Source of the DNA: Amycolatopsis sp. NBC_01480
GTDB lineage: Bacteria; Actinomycetota; Actinomycetes; Mycobacteriales; Pseudonocardiaceae
Assembly: GCF_036227205.1 (NCBI RefSeq)
Contig: NZ_CP109442.1
Coordinates: 4,030,001-4,094,000 of the forward strand
Length of the DNA: 64,000 nt
Reading direction: 5' to 3'
The position numbers and the translations under genes are program-made. Below are positions 48,613 through 56,984 of the stretch, in pieces; position 1 is the stretch's first letter, and every line of letters starts with the position of its first letter. The notes beneath the pieces are model-generated. The model worked only from the letters and a program-made list of their open reading frames with translations, had not been told where the DNA came from and did not search any database.

Positions 48613-50013
48613 ATGGACGGCGTGCAGGACTCCCTCGACAACAACACCGCCGAGCAGGTGACTCAGCCGGCCGCGACCGGGCCGGACGGAAGCGGGCCGG
48701 ACGCGCCCGCGCCGTCCGCCTCGGTCACGGCCGTGCTGCCCGCGGGCCTGCCTGAGCCCGCGACGCCGCCGAAGATGTACCGGCGCCGGTCCGGGCGGGC
48801 GGTGGCCGGTGTCGCCGGCGGGCTCGCGGACCACCTTGGCGTGCCGGTGGTGTGGGTCCGCACCGTGTTCGCCCTGCTGGCGGCGCTGAACGGCGCCGGG
48901 ATGCTCGCGTACGGCCTGCTGTGGGTCTTCGTGCGGCAGCGCGCCGAAGAGGGCGAAACCCCGAAGACCAACGCGAAGGACCGTCAGCAGGCGTACGGCC
49001 TGATCGCCCTCGGCATCGGCCTCGCCATCGCGTTCAGCACGCTCACCGGTGCCATCCGCGGCTGGGTCGCCGTGCCGTTGGCCCTGGCGATGCTCGGGGC
49101 GGCGGTGGTCTGGCGGGAGGCGGACGAGTCGCAGCGCCGCCGCTGGCGGGCCGGCGCGCGGGACGGCGTCACCGGTGCGCTGGTCGGCGGGGGCGGCCGC
49201 CGCTCGGCGATCATCCGCATCCTGGCCGGCGTCGCGCTGGTGGCCACCGGCATCGGCGTCGTCGTGTTCCAGAGCGGCAGCTTCGACCAGGTCCAGTTCG
49301 CGCTGCTCGCGGTGCTGGCGACGCTGTTCGGCGTCGCGGTGCTGACGGTCCCGTTCTGGCTGCGCCTGGTCCGCGACCTCGGCGACGAGCGCCGCGCGCG
49401 CATCCGCACCGACGAGCGCGCCGAGATCGCCGCTCATCTGCACGACTCCGTGCTGCAGACGCTCGCGTTGATCCAGAAGCATTCCGACCAGCCGCGTGAG
49501 GTCGCGCGGCTGGCCCGCGGCCAGGAGCGCGAGCTGCGCGGCTGGCTGTACGGGCCCAACGGCTACGGCAAGCCCAGCGAGAAGAAGCCCGAGGAGCAGG
49601 ACGAGGGCGGCCGTCAGCTGTCCGAGGCGCTCGCCGCCGCCTGCGGGGAGGTCGAGGACCAGTTCGCGATCTCCGTCGGCCAGGTCGTGGTCGGCGAAGC
49701 GGAGCTGAACGAGCCGCTCACGGCGCTGGTCCAGGCCGCGCGCGAGGCGATCGTCAACGCGGCCAAGCACGCCGGCGTCGACGAGGTCAGCGTGTACGCC
49801 GAGGTGGAGCCGACGTCGGTCACCGTGTTCGTCCGCGACCGCGGCAAGGGCTTCGACCCGGACGTCGTCCCGGCCGACCGCCACGGGCTCGCCGACTCGA
49901 TCCGCGGCCGCATGGAGCGCCACGGCGGCACCTGCAAACTGCGGACCGCGCCGGGCGAGGGCACCGAGGTCCAGCTGGCCATGCCGGTCAAAACCGGCAA
50001 GGTGCCGGCGTGA
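48613..50013 (+). CDS. PspC-domain sensor histidine kinase
   Basis: A 466-residue membrane kinase. A Thr/Ala/Pro-rich N-terminus precedes a PspC domain (about residues 55-115: RSGRAVAGVAGGLADHLGVP, LLWVFVRQRAEEG). Four or so membrane helices follow. A DesK/NarX-type H-box (IAAHLHDSVLQTLALIQKH) and a HATPase (REAIVNAAKHAG, VRDRGKGFDP, HGLADSIRGRMERHGG) complete it. It is followed at once by a LuxR-type regulator, its likely partner. Streptomyces has a similar PspC kinase pair near guaA. Confidence 0.9.
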   Translation: MDGVQDSLDNNTAEQVTQPAATGPDGSGPDAPAPSASVTAVLPAGLPEPATPPKMYRRRSGRAVAGVAGGLADHLGVPVVWVRTVFALLAALNGAGMLAYGLLWVFVRQRAEEGETPKTNAKDRQQAYGLIALGIGLAIAFSTLTGAIRGWVAVPLALAMLGAAVVWREADESQRRRWRAGARDGVTGALVGGGGRRSAIIRILAGVALVATGIGVVVFQSGSFDQVQFALLAVLATLFGVAVLTVPFWLRLVRDLGDERRARIRTDERAEIAAHLHDSVLQTLALIQKHSDQPREVARLARGQERELRGWLYGPNGYGKPSEKKPEEQDEGGRQLSEALAAACGEVEDQFAISVGQVVVGEAELNEPLTALVQAAREAIVNAAKHAGVDEVSVYAEVEPTSVTVFVRDRGKGFDPDVVPADRHGLADSIRGRMERHGGTCKLRTAPGEGTEVQLAMPVKTGKVPA

Positions 50014-50060
50014 GCTCGCTATGCTCGCCGCAGGAGCAGTCGGAGCGAGGGAGTGGTGTC

Positions 50061-50729
50061 GTGACGGAGAGCCAGCGAGAGCCGGTCAAGGTCTTCCTCG
50101 TGGACGACCACGCGCTCTTCCGCGCCGGGGTCCGCACCGAGCTCGACTCCATCACCGACGAGGTGCGGGTGGTCGGCGAGGCGGGGTCCGTGGCGGACGC
50201 CGTCACCGGCATCGTCCGCACCAAGCCGCAGGTGGTGCTGCTCGACGTCCACATGCCCGACGGCGGTGGCGCCGAAGTCCTGCGCCGCGTGCGTCCCGAG
50301 CTGCCGGACGTGGTGTTCCTCGCGCTTTCGGTGTCCGACGCGGCCGAAGACGTGATCGCCGTGATCCGCTCCGGCGCGCGCGGCTACGTCACCAAGACCA
50401 TCTCCTCCAAGGAGCTGGTGCGCGCGGTGGTTCGCGTGGCCGACGGCGACGCGGTGTTTTCCCCGCGCCTGGCCGGTTTCGTGCTCGACGCGTTCGCCGA
50501 CCGCCCCGGCTCCGCGCCGATCAACGACCCGGAGCTGGACCTGCTCACCCCGCGTGAGCGAGACGTCCTGCGCCTGCTCGCGCGCGGTTACGCGTACAAG
50601 GAGATCGCGTCGGAGCTGTTCATTTCGGTGAAGACGGTGGAGACGCACGTGTCGAGCGTCCTGCGCAAGACGCAGCTTTCGAACCGCTACGAGCTGTCCC
50701 GCTGGGCTTCGGACCGCCGTCTCGTGTGA
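50061..50729 (+). CDS. LuxR-type response regulator, partner of the PspC kinase
   Basis: A 222-residue NarL-family regulator. The receiver has the acidic pair in VFLVDDHALFRAG, the phospho-acceptor Asp in VVLLDVHMPDGG and the Lys in GYVTKTISS. The C-terminal helix-turn-helix is LTPRERDVLRLLARGYAYKE with SVKTVETHVSSVLRK. GTG at 50061 follows GAGGGAG; a GTG at 50010 overlapping the kinase stop is an alternative. It ends before a family D palindrome. Confidence 0.9.
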   Translation: MTESQREPVKVFLVDDHALFRAGVRTELDSITDEVRVVGEAGSVADAVTGIVRTKPQVVLLDVHMPDGGGAEVLRRVRPELPDVVFLALSVSDAAEDVIAVIRSGARGYVTKTISSKELVRAVVRVADGDAVFSPRLAGFVLDAFADRPGSAPINDPELDLLTPRERDVLRLLARGYAYKEIASELFISVKTVETHVSSVLRKTQLSNRYELSRWASDRRLV

Positions 50730-50741
50730 GGGTTGCCGCGG

Positions 50742-50796
50742 TGTAGCGGATGACGCTTTCCCTGCGCTGAATGTAGCGAAAGCGTCATCCGCTACA
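50742..50796. repeat. Dispersed palindrome, family D
   Basis: A 19-bp stem (TGTAGCGGATGACGCTTTC and complement) with a 17-nt loop that itself carries a second TGTAGC. It lies between two convergent genes and contains the EamA gene stop codon (50792-50794). Confidence 0.88.
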
Positions 50797-51724
50797 CCAA
50801 GTCGGCCCGCTCCGGTGCCACCGTTTCGGCGAGGGCACCGGCCATGGGTGCGGTCTTGCGCTTCAACCGCGTCAACGCGACGCCCGCGAGCACCACCACC
50901 ATGCCCGCGATCACCCGCAGGCTCAGCTGCTCGTGCAGGAACACCGCGCCCAGCAGCACCGAGACGACCGGCAGCAGGTAGCCGACCACGGACGCGGCCA
51001 CGGCGCCCTCACTGGCCAGCAGTTGGTAGTTGAGCGCGAACGCGATCCCGGTGGAGCCGACGCCCAGCACCGTGATCGCGATCAGCGGCAGCGGGCTCAG
51101 GTGCACCGGCGTCAACCCGCCGAACGGCAGCACCAGCAGCAGGAAACCGGTCGCCAGCAGCATTTGCCCGCCGGACAGCGCGTACGGCGAGGTACCCGTG
51201 CCGGACAGGTAGCGGCCCTCGTAGACGAACGCGAAGCCGTAGCTCGCCGCCGCCGCGAGGCAGCCCAGCGCGCCCCAGCTCAGCAGGCCCGAAGCCTGCC
51301 ACGGGGCGAAGATCAGCAGGATCCCGCCGAGCCCCAGCACCAGGCCTGCCACGCGGGTGCCCGTCATCCGGTTCGGCACGCCCAGGAACGGCGCCACCAC
51401 CAGCACCCACAGCGGCGTCGTCGAGTTCAGCACGCCGGTGATGCCGGAGTCCACAGTGGTCTCGCCGATCGCGAAAAGCAGGAACGGCAACGCATTGTGG
51501 AAGAACGCGGCCACGAGAAGGTGTCCCCAGGTGCGCTTGCCCGAGGGCATCCGGTGCCGGTAGAGCCGGCACAACGCCAGCAGCACCACGGTGCCGAGCA
51601 CCAGCCGCGCCAGCACGAGCTGCACCGGCGAAAGCGCCGCCAGCCCGAGCTTGATCCAGAAGAAGCTCGAACCCCACATCAGCGCCAGCGCGGCGATCCT
51701 GAGCAGGGTCTTCGTCTCGCCCAC
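50792..51724 (-). CDS. EamA/DMT-superfamily exporter
   Basis: A 310-residue protein with ten predicted membrane helices in two EamA repeats (ALMWGSSFFWIKLGLAALSP in the first; VVSVLLGAVFLHEQLSLRVI in the second). DMT exporters move amino acids or metabolites out of the cell. GTG at 51724 is set by AGGAGG six bases upstream. It is divergent from a LysR regulator that probably controls it. The stop lies in the palindrome. Confidence 0.9.
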   Translation of the reverse strand: MGETKTLLRIAALALMWGSSFFWIKLGLAALSPVQLVLARLVLGTVVLLALCRLYRHRMPSGKRTWGHLLVAAFFHNALPFLLFAIGETTVDSGITGVLNSTTPLWVLVVAPFLGVPNRMTGTRVAGLVLGLGGILLIFAPWQASGLLSWGALGCLAAAASYGFAFVYEGRYLSGTGTSPYALSGGQMLLATGFLLLVLPFGGLTPVHLSPLPLIAITVLGVGSTGIAFALNYQLLASEGAVAASVVGYLLPVVSVLLGAVFLHEQLSLRVIAGMVVVLAGVALTRLKRKTAPMAGALAETVAPERADLV

Positions 51725-51785
51725 CCACGTCCTCCTTACGATCAAGCGCCAGCTTTGCCTCGCTCAGGCGTAAGGACAAGCGAAA

Positions 51786-51811
51786 TTAACTGCAGGGACA
51801 CTTAAGCTCAG
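51786..51811 (+). promoter_or_regulatory. Candidate LysR binding region between eamA-like and lysR-like genes
   Basis: TTAACTGCAG (51786) and TTAAGCTCAG (51802) are near-direct repeats 16 bp apart in the only AT-rich patch of the 102-bp divergent gap. That they bind the LysR protein is inference. Confidence 0.35.
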
Positions 51812-51826
51812 CTGTAGAGTCGGGGC

Positions 51827-52729
51827 ATGCTCGACGTGCGGCGGATGCAGGTGCTGCGGGCGGTGGTGACCAGCGGGTCGATCACCGCCGCGGCCAGGAA
51901 CCTCGGGTACACCCCGTCGGCGATCAGCCAGCAGCTCTCGACACTGGAACGCGAGGCGGGCACCGAACTGCTGGAACGCGTCGGCCGCGGCGTCCGGCCC
52001 ACCCCGGCCGGCACGCTGCTGTGCGAACACGCCGAGACGCTCAGCGCGGAGCTGGCGCGCGCCGAAACCGCGCTCACCGAGCTGAAGGAGGGGCGCACCG
52101 GAAAGCTGGCGATCCGGTACTTCGCCACGGCCGGCGCCTCGGTGGTGCCGCACGCCGTGGCCGCCGTCCGCCGTGAGCACCCCGGGGTGTGGATCGACCT
52201 CAAGCTGGTGGAGCCCGAGGACCCGCTGCCCGAGGTCGAGTCGGGTCGCGCCGACGTGGCCATCGTCGTGTTCCCGCGGTCGAACCCGCCCGCCAAGGGG
52301 ATCGAGCTCCTGCACCTGCTCGACGACCCGTACCGCGCGGTGCTGCCGCGCGCCCATCCGCTCGCGCGCAAGCGGATGGTGGCGTTGGCCGACCTGGCCG
52401 ACGAGCCGTGGGTGGGCGTCGACCCGATCCCCGGCATGTGCCGGGAGATCCTCGACAGTGCTTGCGCGTCGGCGGGTTTCTCCCCGAACGTCGTGGTCGA
52501 GTCCGAGGATTACCAGACCGCGCAAGGGTTCATCGCCGCCGGACTGGGCGTCGGGCTGGTGCCGGAACTGGGCCTCGGCACACCGCACCCGGGAGTGGTC
52601 GTGCGCCGGATCCGCAACCCCGAGCCGTGCCGGCTGATCTACGCCGCCGTCACCGCACGCGCGGCGGGCAGCCCGGCCGTGCGGACGCTGATCGCGGCCA
52701 TGCGCGAGGCGGCCGGGAAGACGCGGTAA
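51827..52729 (+). CDS. LysR-family transcriptional regulator
   Basis: A 300-residue regulator with an N-terminal winged helix (MQVLRAVVTSGSITAAARNL, TPSAISQQLSTLERE) and a periplasmic-binding-protein-like effector domain (DVAIVVFPR, FIAAGLGVGLVPELGL). It diverges from the EamA exporter, a classic arrangement for effector-driven activation of an exporter. The effector is unknown. Confidence 0.92.
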   Translation: MLDVRRMQVLRAVVTSGSITAAARNLGYTPSAISQQLSTLEREAGTELLERVGRGVRPTPAGTLLCEHAETLSAELARAETALTELKEGRTGKLAIRYFATAGASVVPHAVAAVRREHPGVWIDLKLVEPEDPLPEVESGRADVAIVVFPRSNPPAKGIELLHLLDDPYRAVLPRAHPLARKRMVALADLADEPWVGVDPIPGMCREILDSACASAGFSPNVVVESEDYQTAQGFIAAGLGVGLVPELGLGTPHPGVVVRRIRNPEPCRLIYAAVTARAAGSPAVRTLIAAMREAAGKTR

Positions 52730-52733
52730 AGGC

Positions 52734-53942
52734 TCAGACGAACAGCAGCTGCGAGACGCCGATGCCGATCAGCACGGCGCACAGGATCGCGGCCACGGTC
52801 ATGATCAGCTTCCGCCGGGCCGCCGCCTTCTCCGCGGCAGCCTCGGCCGTCGCCGCCTGCTGCGCGGGTGAGGGGACGAACCGGGCTGTCGGCGACTGCG
52901 GCGGCATGGGCGCCTGCTGCGGCGAGATCTGCTGGGTCGGTTGCTGGGCCATCGGCTGCGGCGGCGCGGGCGCGTAGGGCACCTGCTGGACCGGCACCTG
53001 CATCAACGGCACCGGCGGCTGATGCTGCTGCGTCGGCATTTCGGAGTACGGCTGCTGCTGCGGACCGGACGGCAGGCCCTGCTGGTGAAGACCCGGCTGC
53101 AGCAGACCCGGCGGCTGCGACGCGCCAGGCTGGGCCCACGACGCCGGCATCGCGGGCGCGGTCGGCGGCACGAACGCAGTCTGCTCACCGCCCTCCGTGA
53201 TGGCGCTGAGCGCACTCACCGAGTCGGCCATCGTCGGCCGGGTCGCCGGGTCCGTCCGCAGCATCTTGCGCAGCGCGCCGGTGAGCACACCCGCGTTCTG
53301 CGCCGGCCGCTCGGACGAGTTGCCGTCGTCGCCGAACGGCGGCACCCCCTCGACGGCCGTGTACAGCGTGGCGCCCAGCGAGAACACGTCCGCGGCCGGC
53401 GACGGCGCACCGCCACGCGTCACCTCGGGCGCGCGGTAGGCGGCGTGCGGCCCGCCCCCGGTGATGCCGATGTCGGTGAGCTTCACCCCGCCGTCGTCGG
53501 CGAGCAGCACGGTGCCCGGCTCCAGCGTCCGGTGGATGATGCCGGCCGCGTGCATCGCCGCCATCGCGTCGCCCAGCAGGATGCCCAGCGACGCGGCCTG
53601 CTCGGGCGTCAGCCGGCCGTGCTCGGCCAGGAACGTCGACATCCCGCGCGACGGGATGTACTCCATCACCAGCCACACGTCCTGGCCGTCGGGCAGCACG
53701 TCGAACACGGTGATCGCGCACGGGTGCTCGACCCGCGCCGCGTCCTTGCCCTCCTGCATCGCCATCGCGCGCGCCTGCTCCGCCCGGTCGGGCGGCAGGC
53801 CCACGGGCAGGTACATGCGCTTCATCGCGACCGTGCGGAACAGCCGGGTGTCGAACGCGAGCCACACGATGCCCGCGCGACCACGGCCGATCGGCTGGTC
53901 CAGCCGGTACCGGCCGCCGACGATGCTGCCTTCAGAACTCAA
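52734..53942 (-). CDS. Membrane-anchored kinase-like protein, probable pseudokinase
   Basis: A 402-residue PknB-like protein. The Gly loop (PIGRGRAGIVW) and ATP-binding Lys (VAMKRM) remain. The catalytic HRD motif reads IIHRTLEPGTVLL (Asp and downstream Asn lost), and the DFG motif reads TDIG. A Pro/Gln-rich region (about residues 245-360) leads to one C-terminal membrane helix (LIMTVAAILCAVLIGIG), with no extracellular domain. A TTG start with AGGAAA upstream directly follows an active kinase gene. It may bind ATP and act as a scaffold or regulator of that kinase. Confidence 0.82.
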   Translation of the reverse strand: MSSEGSIVGGRYRLDQPIGRGRAGIVWLAFDTRLFRTVAMKRMYLPVGLPPDRAEQARAMAMQEGKDAARVEHPCAITVFDVLPDGQDVWLVMEYIPSRGMSTFLAEHGRLTPEQAASLGILLGDAMAAMHAAGIIHRTLEPGTVLLADDGGVKLTDIGITGGGPHAAYRAPEVTRGGAPSPAADVFSLGATLYTAVEGVPPFGDDGNSSERPAQNAGVLTGALRKMLRTDPATRPTMADSVSALSAITEGGEQTAFVPPTAPAMPASWAQPGASQPPGLLQPGLHQQGLPSGPQQQPYSEMPTQQHQPPVPLMQVPVQQVPYAPAPPQPMAQQPTQQISPQQAPMPPQSPTARFVPSPAQQAATAEAAAEKAAARRKLIMTVAAILCAVLIGIGVSQLLFV

Positions 53943-53955
53943 ATCTTTTCCTGGA

Positions 53956-55590
53956 TCATGGGTTGTTCGACGTCGGGGGCGGGGCGCTGCTCGTCTTCGT
54001 AGCTGTCGGCCCTGAAGACGACGATTCAGCGGTCGAGGGATCCGACGTCTTCGGCGGCTTCGTGGGGCTGTCCTGGGTCGGGGTGTCCCGCGGCTGGGAC
54101 CGCCGTGAGCTGGCCCGTCCGGAGGACGACGCCCCTGAATCAGACGTCTGGTCGGAGCTGGTGGTTGCCTCGCTCGTCGACGGGAACGCGTCCGAGGTCG
54201 GCACCACCGCGGGGGAGGACTGCGGCGGGGCCTGCTGGTGGGAGGCGTCCGGCGGGTTGTTGGGGGTCAGCAGCCAGACGCCGAGCGCGACCAGCGCCAC
54301 CACCACGACCCCGCCGATGATGGCCGGCTTCTTCCAGGCGCCGGGGCGTTCCTCGTCCTCGTCGGCCGGGCTCGTGTGGGCGCGCGGGGGCGGGGGCTCG
54401 TCGTCGTAGTCGTCGTACGGCTCGTCGTCGTAACCGGGCGTGCCGGGGCCGACCGGGACGGCGCGGGTGGCGGCCAGCCCGTTGCGGCTCGGGTCGCCGT
54501 AGAGCGGCGGCTCCTCGTGGTACTGGTCGTACCCGTCGTAGTCGTTCTCCGGGTAGCCGGTGCCCGCGGGGTACTCGTCCTCGGGGTAGTACTGCTGCGC
54601 CGGGCCGGGCTCGCCGAGCAGGGTGCCGGAGTGCCCGGCGGGCATCTCCTCCTCGCCCAGCATCCGGGTGGCGCCCGCCCCGGCCGCCCCCGCGATCGCC
54701 GCGGCGCCCAGCGTGCCCGCCATCGGCGTCATCACGGTCTCGTCCGCGGACCCGCCGAGCGGGGTCTCGCCGCGCGCGACGGCGGACAGCAGCTCCTCGC
54801 ACTCCTCGGCGGTCGGCCGGTGCTGGACGTCGGGGTGCAGCAGCACCGCGAGCACGCTGGCCAGCGGGCCCGACTGGCGCGGCGGGTTGATCTGCCCGGC
54901 CGCGACCGCGTGGAGCAGGCTCAGCGTGTTCTCCGACAGCCCGAACGGCGGCTGGCCCTCGCACGCGGCGTACAGCGTGGAGCCGAGCGAGAAGACGTCG
55001 GACTCGGGGCCGGGGTCGCCGCCGATGGCCACTTCGGGCGCGAGATACGCGGGGGTGCCGGCGATCATCCCGGTCTTGGTGACCGTGACGTCGTCCTTGG
55101 CGCGGGAGATGCCGAAGTCGGTGATCTTCACCGTGCCGTTGTCGCCGAGCAGGATGTTGCCCGGCTTGATGTCACGGTGCACGATCCCGACCGCGTGCGC
55201 CTCGCGCAGCGCCGCCGCGATCTGCGCGCCGATCGCCGCGACCTCCAGCGGCGGCAGCGTGCCGTGCTCCTGCAGCACCTCGGCCAGGCTGGTGGACTTG
55301 AGGTACTCCATGATCAGGCAGGGCTGGCCGTTGTCGTCGGTGACGACGTCGAACACCGAGATCGCGTTGGGGTGGTGCAGGCGCGCGGCGATCCGGCCCT
55401 CGCGCATGGTGCGCTGCCTGGCGTCCTCGGCTGCGTGCTCGTCGAGGCCCGGCTGCAGCAGCAGCTGCTTGATGGCGACCGTGCGGCCGAGGACGTCGTC
55501 GTGCGCCTGCCAGACCGCCCCCATCGCGCCCGAGCCGATCTTGCTCATGACGCGGTAGCGGCCGGCGACCAGACGACCCTCGTCGCTCAC
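53956..55590 (-). CDS. Membrane serine/threonine protein kinase, PknB-like
   Basis: A 544-residue active-looking kinase. Gly loop IGSGAMGAVW, Lys in VAIKQL, HRDIKPGNILL, DFGIS and activation-loop TGMIAGTPAYLAPE are all intact. An acidic Tyr/Pro/Glu/Asp-rich linker (about residues 330-420) precedes one membrane helix (IIGGVVVVALVALGVWLL) and a Ser/Thr/Pro-rich extracellular tail without PASTA domains. GTG at 55590 follows AGGGAGG. It is co-directional with the pseudokinase 13 bp downstream. Confidence 0.9.
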   Translation of the reverse strand: MSDEGRLVAGRYRVMSKIGSGAMGAVWQAHDDVLGRTVAIKQLLLQPGLDEHAAEDARQRTMREGRIAARLHHPNAISVFDVVTDDNGQPCLIMEYLKSTSLAEVLQEHGTLPPLEVAAIGAQIAAALREAHAVGIVHRDIKPGNILLGDNGTVKITDFGISRAKDDVTVTKTGMIAGTPAYLAPEVAIGGDPGPESDVFSLGSTLYAACEGQPPFGLSENTLSLLHAVAAGQINPPRQSGPLASVLAVLLHPDVQHRPTAEECEELLSAVARGETPLGGSADETVMTPMAGTLGAAAIAGAAGAGATRMLGEEEMPAGHSGTLLGEPGPAQQYYPEDEYPAGTGYPENDYDGYDQYHEEPPLYGDPSRNGLAATRAVPVGPGTPGYDDEPYDDYDDEPPPPRAHTSPADEDEERPGAWKKPAIIGGVVVVALVALGVWLLTPNNPPDASHQQAPPQSSPAVVPTSDAFPSTSEATTSSDQTSDSGASSSGRASSRRSQPRDTPTQDSPTKPPKTSDPSTAESSSSGPTATKTSSAPPPTSNNP

Positions 55591-55799
55591 GCGACCTCCC
55601 TTTGGGGCTCCGACTTCCCGGGGTGGGACCTGCCCACCCCGAAGGTGCGACAAACCCGCCGCAGCACCGGAGCGTAGGCACCTGTCGTGGGCCGTGTGCC
55701 GGTTTTTCCGAGACCGGCCCGTGACAAGGCTAGGCGTTCACTCTGTGCACACACACGCGGCACGTTCTGGTCGTCTTCCCGGCACGTGTTATGCGCAGG

Positions 55800-56693
55800 T
55801 CACGCGAAGGCGACGGCCGACAGTACCCGGGCCTCGGAAATGACGTCGGGCCCGGTGACGTCGAACAGCTGCGTGACCCGCACCAAAGTGCCGTCGGCCT
55901 GGTGCAGCACGGCGACCGCGAGCACGGAGCCGTCGTCCTGGACGCGCACGTCCTGCACGTCGATGGCGCTCATCGCGCTCCACGCGCGGACCAGGCTGCC
56001 CGCCTCGCCGCCGGCGAGCGCGGGGGTGAGCAGGGAGAGCGCGGTGTTCGGGCTCTGCTCGATCGACGAGTAGAACTTCTTCACGGCCGCGAGCTTGGTC
56101 CCGGCGGTGGCCGGCTCGGCGCTGGCGGACTCGCCAGAGCTTGTCGAAGACGGGCTGCCCGACGAGGTGGACGAACTGGGCCCGGTGCTCTCGCGGGTGA
56201 TGCTGCCGGTGTCCGGCGTGGTGACGGTGGTGTCGCCGCCCGCCGCGGCCTGGGTGCTCCCGCGGTGGCCGGGGGTGGTGCCGCCCGAGCTGTGGTGCTC
56301 CTGGCCCGGCACGGCCGCGCCTCCGAGCGCGGCGGCGCCGCTGAACCCGACGGGAATGGACTCCTCGGCCGTCACCGGCGCGTTGGGGCGCGGGCCGCCG
56401 CTGAGCAGCGACGCGGTGACCACAGCGCCCGCGACGAGCGCTCCGGCGCCGACGAGGCCGACCAGCTTCGCGCGGCGCGCGAACCGGCTCTCGAGCTCTT
56501 CGACCGGCTCCTCCGCGCGGCTGACCGCGACCGGGCGCCGGGACCGCGGCGGAAGGTACTTCTGCGGCTCGCGGACGACCTGCTCGAGGTAGTCACGATC
56601 CTCGTCGCCGACGCCGTCGAGCAGGTCGGGCGGGATCACGTCCTCGACGCGTACGGCGTCTGGTTCACGCCGAGTGCGCTGCCGATCAAGCAC
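55800..56693 (-). CDS. Single-pass membrane protein, function unknown
   Basis: A 297-residue protein. A basic/acidic cytoplasmic part (VEDVIPPDLLDGVGDEDRDY) and one helix (about residues 70-92, LVGLVGAGALVAGAVVTASLL) lead to a Ser/Thr/Gly-rich spacer. A C-terminal globular domain (KLAAVKKFYSSIEQSPNTAL to the end) resembles an NTF2-like fold. GTG at 56693 follows GAGGA-ACTTC, which sets the start although the frame stays open further upstream. It shares its plan with the next gene. Confidence 0.75.
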   Translation of the reverse strand: MLDRQRTRREPDAVRVEDVIPPDLLDGVGDEDRDYLEQVVREPQKYLPPRSRRPVAVSRAEEPVEELESRFARRAKLVGLVGAGALVAGAVVTASLLSGGPRPNAPVTAEESIPVGFSGAAALGGAAVPGQEHHSSGGTTPGHRGSTQAAAGGDTTVTTPDTGSITRESTGPSSSTSSGSPSSTSSGESASAEPATAGTKLAAVKKFYSSIEQSPNTALSLLTPALAGGEAGSLVRAWSAMSAIDVQDVRVQDDGSVLAVAVLHQADGTLVRVTQLFDVTGPDVISEARVLSAVAFA

Positions 56694-56984
56694 GAAGTTC
56701 CTCGCTCTGGGGTTCCGGGGGACGGTGATGCGGCCGTTCGGCCGTACGCCGTTGGTCCGGACCGCCGATTCTTGGTCGGCTACCGGACCCGTTGTCGTCA
56801 GGTAACCCTGCGACGGGCGGCACCCGCCAGGCTCAGTCGCCGGAATGCCGTCGCCATACGACGAGCGGCAGCTTATGTCACCCAGCCGGACGATGGATAA
56901 CCGCTCACCGCACCGCACGTGCATCGGAACGGGAACCTTGCACTTGCCCGAAACGCCGCGTCTGACCTGGGCGATCACGCGATC

